From the NCBI RefSeq assembly GCF_001698225.1, contig NZ_CP016594.1, forward strand, positions 2,046,001 through 2,110,000: a stretch of DNA of 64,000 bases, read 5' to 3'. The position numbers and the translations under genes are program-made. Below, piece after piece: positions 44,037 to 52,613 of the stretch; position 1 is the stretch's first letter, and every line of letters begins with the position of its first letter. This stretch comes from Gordonia terrae. GTDB lineage: Bacteria; Actinomycetota; Actinomycetes; Mycobacteriales; Mycobacteriaceae. The notes below the pieces were generated by a model that ran no database searches, was not told the origin of the DNA, and saw nothing but the letters and a program-made list of their open reading frames with translations.

Positions 44037-45314
44037 ATGACCACCATCGAGCGGCCGACCCGCGGCTTCGCGGACCTCGCCGAGAAGGACCGCGTCGCCG
44101 GTCAGCTCTACACCGATCCCGAGATCTTCGCCGAGGAGATGCGCAAGATCTTCTACCGCACCTGGGTGTGGGTCGCCCACGAGAGCGAGGTCCCCGAGGC
44201 CGGATCGTTCAAGACCACCCAGGTCGGTGACCAGCCCGTCATCGTGACCCGGGATCGCAAGGGCAACTTCAACACTCTGCTGAACCGATGCCGGCACCGC
44301 GGCGCGACCGTGTGCGATCAGCGCAGCGGCAAGGCCAACGGGTTCACCTGCCCGTACCACAACTGGTCGTACACCCTGGATGGTCGACTCCGCGGCATCC
44401 CGTACCCGGACGGGTACGAGGGCGTCGTCGAGAAGAACGATTTCCCGCTGCAGAAGCTGCGCACCGAGAGCTACCTCGGCATGATCTTCGCGACATTCAA
44501 CACCGAGATCGAGCCGCTCGAGGACCACCTGGGCGACGCCAAGATCTGGATGGACCGATTCCTCAAGCAGTCCAACGGATTTCCGACCAAGGTCCTCGGC
44601 AGCCACAAGTTCCGGTTCAAGGGCAACTGGAAGATCCAGTTGGAGAACACGACCGACGGCTACCACTTCCCGATGGTGCACAAGTCGTGGATGGCCTCGG
44701 TCGACGCCGAGACCGCCAACATGATGTCGTTCATGGACGACCCGGCCGCCGAGACGCACGCACTCGGGAACGGGCACAGCGTCGCCATCATGGCGGCGGC
44801 GCATGCCGATCTCGACGTCGACGACGGCAACGAGGAGATCCAGCCGCGATTCCAGCATCTCGTCGACGAACTCACCGAGGCAGGCGAGAGTCCCGAACGC
44901 ATCCGCCGGTACATGCGCTCCATGCACGGGTGCGGGTTCAACCTCAACATGTTCCCGAACATCGCGATGTCGTCGTCGTTCTTCCGTGTCCTGATCCCGA
45001 TCAGCGTCGACGTCACCGAGGTCTGGCACATGGCCATCGGCATGGACGGCGGACCGGAGAGCATCAACCGGGAACGCCTGCGTATCCACGAACACTTCCA
45101 GGGCCCCTTCGGTTTCGGAAGCCCGGATGACGCGGAGGGGTGGGACCGGGTGCAGATCGGGGCCGGCGGCAATCCGAACATGCCGATCCTGGTCAATCGC
45201 GGGGAGAACCGCGAATACACGACCGAGGAAGGCTGGCCCACTTCGCATGTCACCGACGAGACCGGGATGCGGGAGTCCTACGGCATGTGGAAGAGGATGA
45301 TGAGCGATGACTGA
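44037..45314 (+). CDS. iacC: IacC, Rieske dioxygenase large subunit
   Basis: A 425-residue ring-hydroxylating oxygenase alpha subunit. The Rieske site is CRH (Cys85, His87) with CPYH (Cys105, His108); the mononuclear iron site is in TTDGYHFPMVH (Asp207, His210, His215). With IacD it attacks dioxindole-3-acetate, the product of IacA and IacE, in the route to catechol (known from Pseudomonas and Burkholderia work). GAAGGA precedes the ATG. The gene overlaps iacD by 8 bases, which fits fixed subunit ratios. Electrons would come from IacF. Confidence 0.93.
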   Translation: MTTIERPTRGFADLAEKDRVAGQLYTDPEIFAEEMRKIFYRTWVWVAHESEVPEAGSFKTTQVGDQPVIVTRDRKGNFNTLLNRCRHRGATVCDQRSGKANGFTCPYHNWSYTLDGRLRGIPYPDGYEGVVEKNDFPLQKLRTESYLGMIFATFNTEIEPLEDHLGDAKIWMDRFLKQSNGFPTKVLGSHKFRFKGNWKIQLENTTDGYHFPMVHKSWMASVDAETANMMSFMDDPAAETHALGNGHSVAIMAAAHADLDVDDGNEEIQPRFQHLVDELTEAGESPERIRRYMRSMHGCGFNLNMFPNIAMSSSFFRVLIPISVDVTEVWHMAIGMDGGPESINRERLRIHEHFQGPFGFGSPDDAEGWDRVQIGAGGNPNMPILVNRGENREYTTEEGWPTSHVTDETGMRESYGMWKRMMSDD

Positions 45315-45804
45315 ACTGCACACCTTCAACGACCCGCGCGTCCTGCGTGCGATCGCGCTCGTGTGGAAGGAGGCCGAACTCCTCGACGCCAAGGACTATC
45401 CGGCGTGGGAGGCCCTCTACACCGACGACGCGCACTACGTCATCCCGATCGACCCCGACACCGAGGACTTCGACTCGTCGCTGAACATGGTGTACGACGA
45501 CAAGCGGATGCGCCGGTTGCGCGTCGAGCGGATGATGCAGGGATATGCGCCGTCGGCTGTCGCGGCGGCCCGGACGGTCCGGATCGTCTCCCGATTCACG
45601 GTGTCCGATGTCAGCGACGACACCGTCATCCTGCGCTCGGCGCAGATCCTCAACGCGTTCAAGCGCGACACCTTCTCGACGATCGGCGCCGAGCTCACCC
45701 ACACCATCGAGCTCGGACCCGACGGGACCGACCGGATCAGCCTGAAGGTGGCCCGCCTCATCGACAGCGAGGACGCGGTCAGCGCCTCGGGATACCTGGT
45801 GTGA
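45307..45804 (+). CDS. iacD: IacD, dioxygenase small subunit
   Basis: A 165-residue beta subunit of aromatic-ring dioxygenases with the NTF2-like fold: WEALYTDDAHYVIPID near the N-terminus, RVERMMQGYAPSA in the middle and a family-typical RTVRIVSRFTVSD strand. It has no catalytic residues and supports the alpha subunit. Its ATG lies inside the last codons of iacC (8-base overlap), so the two are translated together. Confidence 0.92.
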   Translation: MTELHTFNDPRVLRAIALVWKEAELLDAKDYPAWEALYTDDAHYVIPIDPDTEDFDSSLNMVYDDKRMRRLRVERMMQGYAPSAVAAARTVRIVSRFTVSDVSDDTVILRSAQILNAFKRDTFSTIGAELTHTIELGPDGTDRISLKVARLIDSEDAVSASGYLV

Positions 45805-45818
45805 GGGCGGTAGTGGAC

Positions 45819-46571
45819 ATGAGCTCGACCACCAAGGGGATAGCGGTCGTCACCGGAGCCGCCGGCGGAATGGGTTCGTTCATCGCCCGGCGGTTGCACC
45901 GCGACGGTCATCGCGTCCTGCTCACCGACATCGCACTCGACGCGGCACAGCGGATCGCCGAGGAACTCTCGCCCGACGGGTCGACCGCGCAGGCGGCAGT
46001 CCTCGACGTCGCGCACCGCCAGAACTTCGTCGACGCACTCGCGCACGTGCAGTCGCTGTGGGGCACGCCGACGATCGTGGTCAACAACGCCGCACTCACC
46101 CAGGCCGCCGATCTGATGACGTTGGACGAGCCGGATTTCAACCGGGTGCTGAACACCAACGTCAACAGCATCTTCTTCGGCTGCCAGGTCTTCGGTGCCG
46201 CGATGGCCGAGGAGGGCTACGGCCGCATCGTCAACATGGCCTCGCTGGCCGGTCAGAACGGCGGCACCGCCACCGGCGCCCACTACGCGACGTCGAAGGG
46301 TGCGATCCTCACGGTCACCAAGATCTTCGCGAAAGAACTTGCGGCGCGCGGTGTCACGGTCAACGCCATCGCGCCGGGACCCCACGACCTGCCCGTCGTG
46401 AAGGCAACCGTGCCGCCGGAGAAACTCGACGCCGTGATCGCCGGGATACCCGTCGGCAAGCTGGGCAGCCCCGACTTCATCGGGGACATGGTCGGCCTGC
46501 TGACCGCCGAGAACGCCTTCTTCGTCACCGGCGCGTGCTGGGACGTCAACGGCGGGCTCTTCGTCCGCTGA
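45819..46571 (+). CDS. iacE: IacE, short-chain dehydrogenase
   Basis: A 250-residue SDR with the NAD(P) motif TGAAGGMG (about 14-21), NNAA, the catalytic serine in MASLAGQNG and YATSK (Tyr-x-x-x-Lys). In the Iac pathway IacE works with IacA to convert 2-hydroxy-IAA into dioxindole-3-acetate. The start is uncertain: ATG at 45819 has GAGGGCGG upstream, while GTGs at 45801 (overlapping the iacD stop) and 45813 are in frame. It is the fifth gene of the iacABCDEF operon. Confidence 0.9.
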   Translation: MSSTTKGIAVVTGAAGGMGSFIARRLHRDGHRVLLTDIALDAAQRIAEELSPDGSTAQAAVLDVAHRQNFVDALAHVQSLWGTPTIVVNNAALTQAADLMTLDEPDFNRVLNTNVNSIFFGCQVFGAAMAEEGYGRIVNMASLAGQNGGTATGAHYATSKGAILTVTKIFAKELAARGVTVNAIAPGPHDLPVVKATVPPEKLDAVIAGIPVGKLGSPDFIGDMVGLLTAENAFFVTGACWDVNGGLFVR

Positions 46572-46611
46572 CCGCACCGCCGAACCCACTGTCACCACCA
46601 GGAGCACTCCC

Positions 46612-47562
46612 ATGGCCCTCACCGACGTCGTCGTCTCCGCGATCGTCCAGGAGACCCCGAGCATCAAGACCTTCTACCTGTCGAAGCCGGATGGTTCGAC
46701 GATGGGGGAGTACACGCCCGGAGCGCACATCGATGTCGTCGGGCCGACCGCCATCACGCGGCAGTACTCGCTGTGTAGTCGTCCCGACGGCCGGGAGTCG
46801 TTCGCCGTGGCGGTCAAGCGCGAGGACCAGTCCCGCGGTGGGTCGGCGGCTCTGCACGAGTTGCGTGTCGGTGACCGGTTGCAGATCAGCGAACCACGCA
46901 ATCTGCTCGGGATCGACACCACGGCAACGCATCACGTCTTGGTGGCCGCCGGCATCGGGATCACCCCGATGTTGAGCATGGCGCGGTACATGGACGTACA
47001 CGGCATCAGCTTCGAGCTACACTACTTCGCCCGTACGGCGGAGGAGGCGGCATTCCTGCCGCTGCTGCGCGAACGCTGCCCGGAGAAGCTGCACGCGCAC
47101 GTCGGCGTGGGTCGTGAGGCCCACGGACCGATCCTGGCCACCGCACTGGAATCGGCGCCGCAGCACTCGCACGTCTACGTCTGCGGACCGGACGGTTTCA
47201 TGACCAAGGTCCGGGAACTGGCCGAGCGTTTCGTCCCGGCGGATGCGGTCCACTTCGAGAACTTCCACGCCACCGATCAGCCGGATGCGTCGGCGAACTC
47301 CGCGTTCGACGTCGAGCTCGACGGCGAGACCTATCACGTCCCGGCCGACCGGAGCATCGTCGAGGTCCTCGAGGACAACGGTTGCGATGTCGACACCTCG
47401 TGTCAGGAGGGCATCTGCGGCACCTGCATCATGCGGGTCCTGTCCGGTGAGCCCGAGCACCGCGACAACGTCCTGACCAAGGCGGAGCGAGAATCGGGCG
47501 AAGTGATGGCCGTGTGCGTCTCACGGACCGCCGGCGACAAGCTCGTGCTCGACTACTACTGA
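46612..47562 (+). CDS. iacF: IacF, dioxygenase reductase (FMN, NADH, 2Fe-2S)
   Basis: A 316-residue phthalate-dioxygenase-reductase-type protein: an FMN domain (RQYSLCSRP, 50-58), an NAD domain (GIGITPML, 114-121, and YVCGPDGFM, 189-197) and a C-terminal plant-type ferredoxin with Cys264, 269, 272 and 302. It carries electrons from NADH to the Rieske centre of IacC. It ends the iacABCDEF operon, 9 bases from the convergent response regulator gene. Confidence 0.93.
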   Translation: MALTDVVVSAIVQETPSIKTFYLSKPDGSTMGEYTPGAHIDVVGPTAITRQYSLCSRPDGRESFAVAVKREDQSRGGSAALHELRVGDRLQISEPRNLLGIDTTATHHVLVAAGIGITPMLSMARYMDVHGISFELHYFARTAEEAAFLPLLRERCPEKLHAHVGVGREAHGPILATALESAPQHSHVYVCGPDGFMTKVRELAERFVPADAVHFENFHATDQPDASANSAFDVELDGETYHVPADRSIVEVLEDNGCDVDTSCQEGICGTCIMRVLSGEPEHRDNVLTKAERESGEVMAVCVSRTAGDKLVLDYY

Positions 47563-47571
47563 GCCGCAGGT

Positions 47572-48207
47572 CTATGGGCCGGTCGGCACCGCGACGTCGA
47601 ATCGCAGGATGTCCCGGACGAGCGTGCTGATGCTGTCGGCATCGGTTTTGCTCTTGATGCGAGCCCGATGGACGTCCACCGTCTTGACACTCATGTCGAG
47701 CCGGCGGGCGATGTTCTGGCTGGGCAGCCCCTCGACCACCAGCGCAAGGATCTCCCGCTCACGTGGGGTGAGCAGTGCGACCTTCGATTCGACCCATCGC
47801 TTCTGCTCGTGGGTGCGGAAACGCTCGACGGCCTTCTCCATGCCCGCCTGGACCGCGTCGAGCAATCGTTGGGGGTCGTAGGGCTTCTCCAGGAAGTCCA
47901 TCGCGCCGGCCTGCAGCGTGGACACCGACATCCGGATGTCGCCGTGGGCGGAGACGAAGATGATGGCGACATGGGGCGCGAACTCGTTCAGCTTCTCCTG
48001 CAGCCGCGGCCCGCTCATGGTCGGCATGCGGACGTCGAGGACGATGCATGCGGGGCTGTCCCCGGAGTATTGGTCGAGGAAATCGTCGGCACTGTGGCAG
48101 ATGCGCGGCGAGATCCCGATGCTGCCGAGAAGCCAGTCGACCGATTCACACAGTTCGGGGTCGTCGTCGACGACGTACACCGTTGCGGTCACATCTGCTG
48201 CCGTCAT
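47572..48207 (-). CDS. FixJ/NarL-type response regulator of the IAA locus
   Basis: A 211-residue regulator with a receiver domain (acidic triad in VVDDD, phosphoacceptor Asp58 in IVLDVRMPTMSG, conserved lysine in FLEKPYD) and a LuxR-type helix-turn-helix (LTPREREILALVVEGLPSQN onward, about 140-200). It is the probable partner of the PAS kinase at 40731-42218. In Paraburkholderia a two-component pair is known to control iac genes, so the same job here is likely (inference). The ATG at 48207 overlaps the stop of the small upstream gene by 4 bases, placing it in the iacH transcript. Confidence 0.9.
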   Translation of the reverse strand: MTAADVTATVYVVDDDPELCESVDWLLGSIGISPRICHSADDFLDQYSGDSPACIVLDVRMPTMSGPRLQEKLNEFAPHVAIIFVSAHGDIRMSVSTLQAGAMDFLEKPYDPQRLLDAVQAGMEKAVERFRTHEQKRWVESKVALLTPREREILALVVEGLPSQNIARRLDMSVKTVDVHRARIKSKTDADSISTLVRDILRFDVAVPTGP

Positions 48208-48482
48208 ACCCACGCCGCGTCTGCCGTCCAGTAGTTCATGCCGACGGCACTGACCTGGTGCCGCCACTCCGAGGTCCGGTTCAGCCAGGGCTCCTCGCGC
48301 CGGACCGACTCGTCGGCGGCCTCCGGACCGTCGGCTTCGACGGTCCAGTGCACCCAGTTGACCTCCCGGCCGTGCTCGTCGTGCACGAACAGGTCGACGT
48401 GATGCCAGCCGTAGTTGAAGGTGTCCTCGTAGCAGGTGAGGAACATCCGGTGATGTGTCTCGGGACGGGGTTTGATCGTCAT
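48204..48482 (-). CDS. Small unknown protein inside the IAA locus
   Basis: A 92-residue soluble protein rich in tryptophan, histidine and acidic residues (THHRMFLTCYEDTFNYGWHH, then WVHWTVEAD). No family was recognised. The reading frame is supported by its tight packing: 27 bases after the amidase gene and a 4-bp ATGA overlap with the response regulator gene. The ATG at 48482 (MTIKPRPETHH) is preferred to an upstream ATG lacking a ribosome binding site. It may be a small accessory or sensor protein of the pathway; nothing in the sequence decides this. Confidence 0.72.
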   Translation of the reverse strand: MTIKPRPETHHRMFLTCYEDTFNYGWHHVDLFVHDEHGREVNWVHWTVEADGPEAADESVRREEPWLNRTSEWRHQVSAVGMNYWTADAAWV

Positions 48483-48509
48483 GGCAGATCTTCTCTCTTC
48501 CAACCGGAC

Positions 48510-49805
48510 TCAGGCCGGAACGACCGGATGCGACCGGAGCTCGGTCTCGAGCACCGCGGCGACCTCGAACAGCGCCGACTCTCGGCCGGGCAGCCCGATC
48601 ACCTGGAGGCCCAGGGGCATCCCGGCGTCGGTGGTGGCACCGGGCACGACGACGACCGGGCACCCGAGGAGCTGCCACGGACGGCTCAGCACGGGCGAAC
48701 CGGTGGCTGCGAGACCGTGCGGCGCCGGGCCGGGCGCGGCGGGGCCGACGATCACGGTGTGATCGCCGAGCGCCTCGGCGAGGAGATCACGGGAACGGTC
48801 ACGGCGGATGAGGGCGGCCGCGTGCTCGTCGACGCCGACCGCGCGCCCGGCGTCGACGAGTTCGCGCAGTTGCGGGCTGAGTGCGGTCCCGTGTTCCCGG
48901 ACGACGCCGTCCAGCGTGCCGGCCGCCTCATGGGACATGACCGTGCCGTGGTCGTCGGCCAGGGTGCGTACATGATCGTCGTACTCGAGCGCCCGGGTCT
49001 CGACGCCGGCACCGCCGAGCAGCCCCGGCAACCGATTGATCAACTCCGACATCGCGGGGTGGATCGGGTGCAGATCGCTGCCGCCCCACACCACCACGGT
49101 CCGGACGGTGGAGCGCCCCGGGACCATCGGCGAGCGACCCGAGAAGGCGGAGTACACATACTGCAGGTCGGCGATGTCCCGTGTCAGGATGCCCAGCGAA
49201 TCCAGCGACTCGCTGAGGCCGGTGACCCCGGACAGGTCTGTCGAGCCGTGGGCGAGGACCAGGCCCGCCGCGCCGCAGTATGCGGCCGGACGCGTGAGTG
49301 AACCAGCGGTCTGTGTGCCGAGCGCCATCGGGATGACGCCTGCTCCGACGGCGGCCGCCGATCCGCTCGACGACCCGCCCGGGGTGTGCTCGTGCTGGTG
49401 CGGGTTCCGTGTCGGCCCGGGCGAGAAGTAGCCGAACTCGGTCGTGACCGTCTTGCCCTGGACCACTGCCCCCAGATTGCGAAACCTGCTGACACAGGGC
49501 GCATCCGACGATACGGGAAACGACGAGGTGATGGTCGAACCGGCGCGGGTCGGCAGACCGGAGACGTCGATGAGGTCCTTGACTCCGAGGGAGACACCCC
49601 GCAGGGGTCGACGACCCGGCATCGAATCCTGGCGGCGGGCGTCGTCGACGACGGCCGGGGACAGCCCGACCCACGCGCGCAGGTCGGCGTCTGTGCGAAC
49701 GATCTCCTCACGAACCTGTTGCGCGAGGACCTCCGCCGACACCACCTTCTCGTGGACCGCGGTCGCCTGCTCACTGATGGGCTGTTTCCAGTAGGCCGAG
49801 CTCAC
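48510..49805 (-). CDS. iacH: IacH, amidase-signature protein
   Basis: A 431-residue amidase-signature enzyme with the Ser-cisSer-Lys triad: Lys76 in GVKDLID, the cis-serine in PGGSSSGSAAA (about 142-152) and the nucleophile Ser169 in TQTAGSLTRPAAYCG. iacH is a standard member of iac clusters; it is dispensable for IAA breakdown in Pseudomonas as recalled, and might release IAA from amide conjugates (inference). The GTG at 49805 has a near-perfect AAGGAGGAAC upstream. It is the first gene of the leftward iacH, small protein, response regulator unit. Confidence 0.88.
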   Translation of the reverse strand: MSSAYWKQPISEQATAVHEKVVSAEVLAQQVREEIVRTDADLRAWVGLSPAVVDDARRQDSMPGRRPLRGVSLGVKDLIDVSGLPTRAGSTITSSFPVSSDAPCVSRFRNLGAVVQGKTVTTEFGYFSPGPTRNPHQHEHTPGGSSSGSAAAVGAGVIPMALGTQTAGSLTRPAAYCGAAGLVLAHGSTDLSGVTGLSESLDSLGILTRDIADLQYVYSAFSGRSPMVPGRSTVRTVVVWGGSDLHPIHPAMSELINRLPGLLGGAGVETRALEYDDHVRTLADDHGTVMSHEAAGTLDGVVREHGTALSPQLRELVDAGRAVGVDEHAAALIRRDRSRDLLAEALGDHTVIVGPAAPGPAPHGLAATGSPVLSRPWQLLGCPVVVVPGATTDAGMPLGLQVIGLPGRESALFEVAAVLETELRSHPVVPA

Positions 49806-49857
49806 CGTTCCTCCTTCTTTCTGGCACCAGTCTGCCCTGTCCCGCAGCACGGCGACA

Positions 49858-49873
49858 GTAAAGATTTCCCTCG
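49858..49873. promoter_or_regulatory. Degenerate match to the kinase/iacA palindrome
   Basis: GTAAAGATTTCCCTCG shares ten of sixteen positions with the palindrome at 42284-42299 and lies in the 155-base divergent gap between iacH and the MFS gene. It is flanked by GGCGA and TCGCC. It is a weak candidate for a second response regulator site. Confidence 0.3.
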
Positions 49874-49960
49874 TATCGCCGTAGGCGCGCGTGCCCATAA
49901 CGTCGATGTCAGCCCTCGAAATCCAGGCGTCATCTCAGTCCGACAGCCCAAGGAAACGCA

Positions 49961-51409
49961 ATGACCATCAGAGAATCCGAGGTGACGACGTCGTCGTCAT
50001 CACCCACCCCCGATCGACGAATCGACTTCAGCCGCATGTCGAGACGGGCGTGGATCATCACCGGCATGCTGGTGCTGTTCCAGATCATCGCCTTCGCCGA
50101 CAAAGCGGTCCTCGGTCTGGTCTCGGCCGACGCGATGCCCGAACTCGGCCTGACACCAACCGAATTCGGATTCATCGGTAGTGCGTTCTTCTTCCTGTAC
50201 GCGATCGTCTCGGTCATCACCGGGTTCCTGGCATCGAAGATCTCGGTGAAATGGATCCTGTTCGCGATGGGCGTCACGTGGGCGGTCCTCCAGTTCCCGA
50301 TGCTGCTCGGCGGCGGTGCCGCCGTCCTCCTCGTGACCCGCATCGTGCTCGGTGGTGCGGAGGGCCCGGCCACCGCCATGTCGCTCACCTCCGCGCACAC
50401 CTGGTTCTCGCCGACACGACGTGCGCTGCCGTCGAACCTCATCGCCGCCGGGTCAACCCTGGGACCGGTCTTCGCCGCACCGTTGCTCGCCTGGGTCATC
50501 GCCGTGTGGGGTTGGCGCTGGGCGTTCGGTGTTCTCGGGATCATCGGTCTGGTGTGGGTGATCGCGTGGTGGGCGATCGGCGCGGACGGTCCCTACCGGC
50601 CCAAGAAGACCACATCGCCGGATGAGCCGGCACTCGACGCCGGCGAGACCGGCACGAAGGAGGTCGCGACCTCCGCGGTCGACGAGCAGAAGCCGGTCGT
50701 GATCTGGCGGGCGTTGCTCAGCGTGGCCTTCCTGTCCGCCGTGATCGGCGGGGCGTCGAACTTCTGGGTCCAGGGTTTCCTGACGACCTGGCTGCCCCAG
50801 TACCTCGGTACCGTCGTCGGGCTCTCGCTCGGTGAGGTGGGCGCGATGACGACCGTGCCGTGGGTGGTCGGAGCGCTCGTGTTGCTCGGCCTGGGTGCGC
50901 TCGGGCATCGGATGATGCGGCGCGGGAGTTCGGCCCATCGGGCGATCGCCGTACCGTTCGGCTGCGCCGCGGTGTTGGCGGGCCTGTCCTTCATCGCGAT
51001 CCAGGCGACGTCGGGGATCACCGCGGTGGCACTGCTGTGCCTCGCCGGCGGATGCAGTCTGGCGTTCCCGATGACCGCCACCGCGATCGGTTACGCGGTC
51101 GGCGCCCGGCAGCGGCCCATCCTGATGGCGACCCTCGGCGGTGTGGCGTCGTTCGGCGCGGTGATCTCACCGATCCTCGTCGGATGGCTGATGACCGACG
51201 CCGGGTACGTCTCACCGCCGAAGGGTGAGAAGCCCAGCGCGGAGATGGCCGGGAACATGGCCGACGGCGTGCATCAGGCCTTCACCATCACCGGGATCGT
51301 CCTGCTCGTCGGTGGCGCACTCTGCATCGCCTTCCTGCGGCCGGAGCGACTCGGTGCCACTTTGCAGAAGCGTTACGTCAAGGAATCGGCCGACTCCCCG
51401 GCCGCCTGA
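49961..51409 (+). CDS. MFS transporter of the IAA locus
   Basis: A 482-residue major facilitator of the anion:cation symporter (ACS) type with about twelve helices; IIAFADKAVLGLVSADAMPE in helix 1 and RIVLGGAEGPATAMSLTSAH in helix 4 are typical of aromatic acid or glucarate-like transporters. A hydrophilic loop (about 205-245) splits the two halves. It is divergent from iacH and begins a rightward unit with iacG and iacI, so uptake of IAA or a related indole acid is the likely role (inference). AAGGAAAC precedes the ATG. Confidence 0.87.
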   Translation: MTIRESEVTTSSSSPTPDRRIDFSRMSRRAWIITGMLVLFQIIAFADKAVLGLVSADAMPELGLTPTEFGFIGSAFFFLYAIVSVITGFLASKISVKWILFAMGVTWAVLQFPMLLGGGAAVLLVTRIVLGGAEGPATAMSLTSAHTWFSPTRRALPSNLIAAGSTLGPVFAAPLLAWVIAVWGWRWAFGVLGIIGLVWVIAWWAIGADGPYRPKKTTSPDEPALDAGETGTKEVATSAVDEQKPVVIWRALLSVAFLSAVIGGASNFWVQGFLTTWLPQYLGTVVGLSLGEVGAMTTVPWVVGALVLLGLGALGHRMMRRGSSAHRAIAVPFGCAAVLAGLSFIAIQATSGITAVALLCLAGGCSLAFPMTATAIGYAVGARQRPILMATLGGVASFGAVISPILVGWLMTDAGYVSPPKGEKPSAEMAGNMADGVHQAFTITGIVLLVGGALCIAFLRPERLGATLQKRYVKESADSPAA

Positions 51410-51440
51410 CTGCCGCGACGAACCGATTTGAGGAGAAGCG

Positions 51441-52613
51441 ATGTCCGACAATGTGATCAGCGCCATCGACCCGAGCATCTTCCGAAATGTGATGGGGCAT
51501 TATCCCACCGGCGTGGTGGTGGTGACCGGACGCGGCGACGACGGGTCGGTGCTGGCCATGGTCGTCGGGACCTTCAGCTCGGTCTCGATGGACCCGCCGC
51601 TGGTCTCCTTCATGCCGATGAAGACCTCGCGCACCTTCGAGAAGATGCGGCGCTGCGAGTCGTTGTGCATCAACATCCTCGGTGGTGAGCAGGAGGACGT
51701 CGTGCTCACGGTCGCGCAGCGGTGGGAGAACAAGCTCGAGGGCATCGAGTGGTTCCCGTCGCCGTCCGGGGATCCGGTGCTGGCCGACTCCGTGGCCTGG
51801 ATCGACACCCGCATCCGCAACGTGGTCGAGGCGGGCGATCACTGGATCGCGCTCTGCGAGGTCCTGGACCTGGCCGTGACGAACCCCGTGTCACCGCTCA
51901 TCTTCTTCCAGGGCGGCTACGGCAGCTTCGTGTCCACGTCGCTGATGGCCCGGATGGACCACGAGATCCTGCCGACGATCCACGCCGCGCACGCGGCCCG
52001 CCCGCAGGTCGAGGCCCTGGCCACGTCCGTTCGATGCGAGGTGTCGGTCCTCACGGCCGTGAGCCGCGATGAGATGGCCGTGGTCCTCTCGGCCACCGCG
52101 CCGGGCGTCGACCGGGGAGAGGGTCTGGCATACCGCATTCCGATGGTGCCGCCGATCGGTGACACCTATGTCTTCGATCAGGACGACGAGACCCGCGAGC
52201 GGTGGCTGGCGAAACTCCGCGACGCCGACGACGATGTGCGACAACTGCATCGCGACCGGCTCGACTTCGTCCGGCAGCATGGTTATCTGGTGTCCTTCCT
52301 GCCCGAGGAGGGCTCGACCGCCTACGAGGAGATGCGGGCGGCGACGAAGTCCTATGAACGGGGCCGGTTGACGCCGTCGCAGGAACGTGAGATCTGCGCG
52401 TCCATCGGGAAATCGCCTGTCGACTACCGCATTCGGGACGTGCGGTCCGATCAGACGTACGACGTCGGCTCCCTCGTGCTGCCGATCCGGGATGCCCGCG
52501 GCGGCTATTCGATGACGCTCCGGCTGTCGCAGCTGCCGCCCGGTGTGAACGGAGCACAGCTCCAGACGTGGATCGAGCAGGCCCGCGCCGTGGCGGAGGT
52601 GCTCGGGCGATGA
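51441..52613 (+). CDS. iacG: IacG-like flavin reductase fused to an IclR-type ligand domain
   Basis: Residues 1 to about 165 form a flavin reductase domain of the HpaC/DIM6 type (FRNVMGHYPTGVVVVTG, MDPPLVSF), suited to supply reduced flavin to IacA. The remaining 220 residues look like the effector-binding domain of IclR regulators (EVSVLTAVSRDEMAVVLSAT, then LVLPIRDARGGYSMTLRLSQ near the end) without any DNA-binding domain. Stand-alone flavin reductases have about 170 residues, so this is a fusion. The C-terminal part might let IAA or a product tune reductase activity (inference). GAGGAGAAG precedes the ATG. iacI overlaps its stop by 4 bases. Confidence 0.85.
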   Translation: MSDNVISAIDPSIFRNVMGHYPTGVVVVTGRGDDGSVLAMVVGTFSSVSMDPPLVSFMPMKTSRTFEKMRRCESLCINILGGEQEDVVLTVAQRWENKLEGIEWFPSPSGDPVLADSVAWIDTRIRNVVEAGDHWIALCEVLDLAVTNPVSPLIFFQGGYGSFVSTSLMARMDHEILPTIHAAHAARPQVEALATSVRCEVSVLTAVSRDEMAVVLSATAPGVDRGEGLAYRIPMVPPIGDTYVFDQDDETRERWLAKLRDADDDVRQLHRDRLDFVRQHGYLVSFLPEEGSTAYEEMRAATKSYERGRLTPSQEREICASIGKSPVDYRIRDVRSDQTYDVGSLVLPIRDARGGYSMTLRLSQLPPGVNGAQLQTWIEQARAVAEVLGR

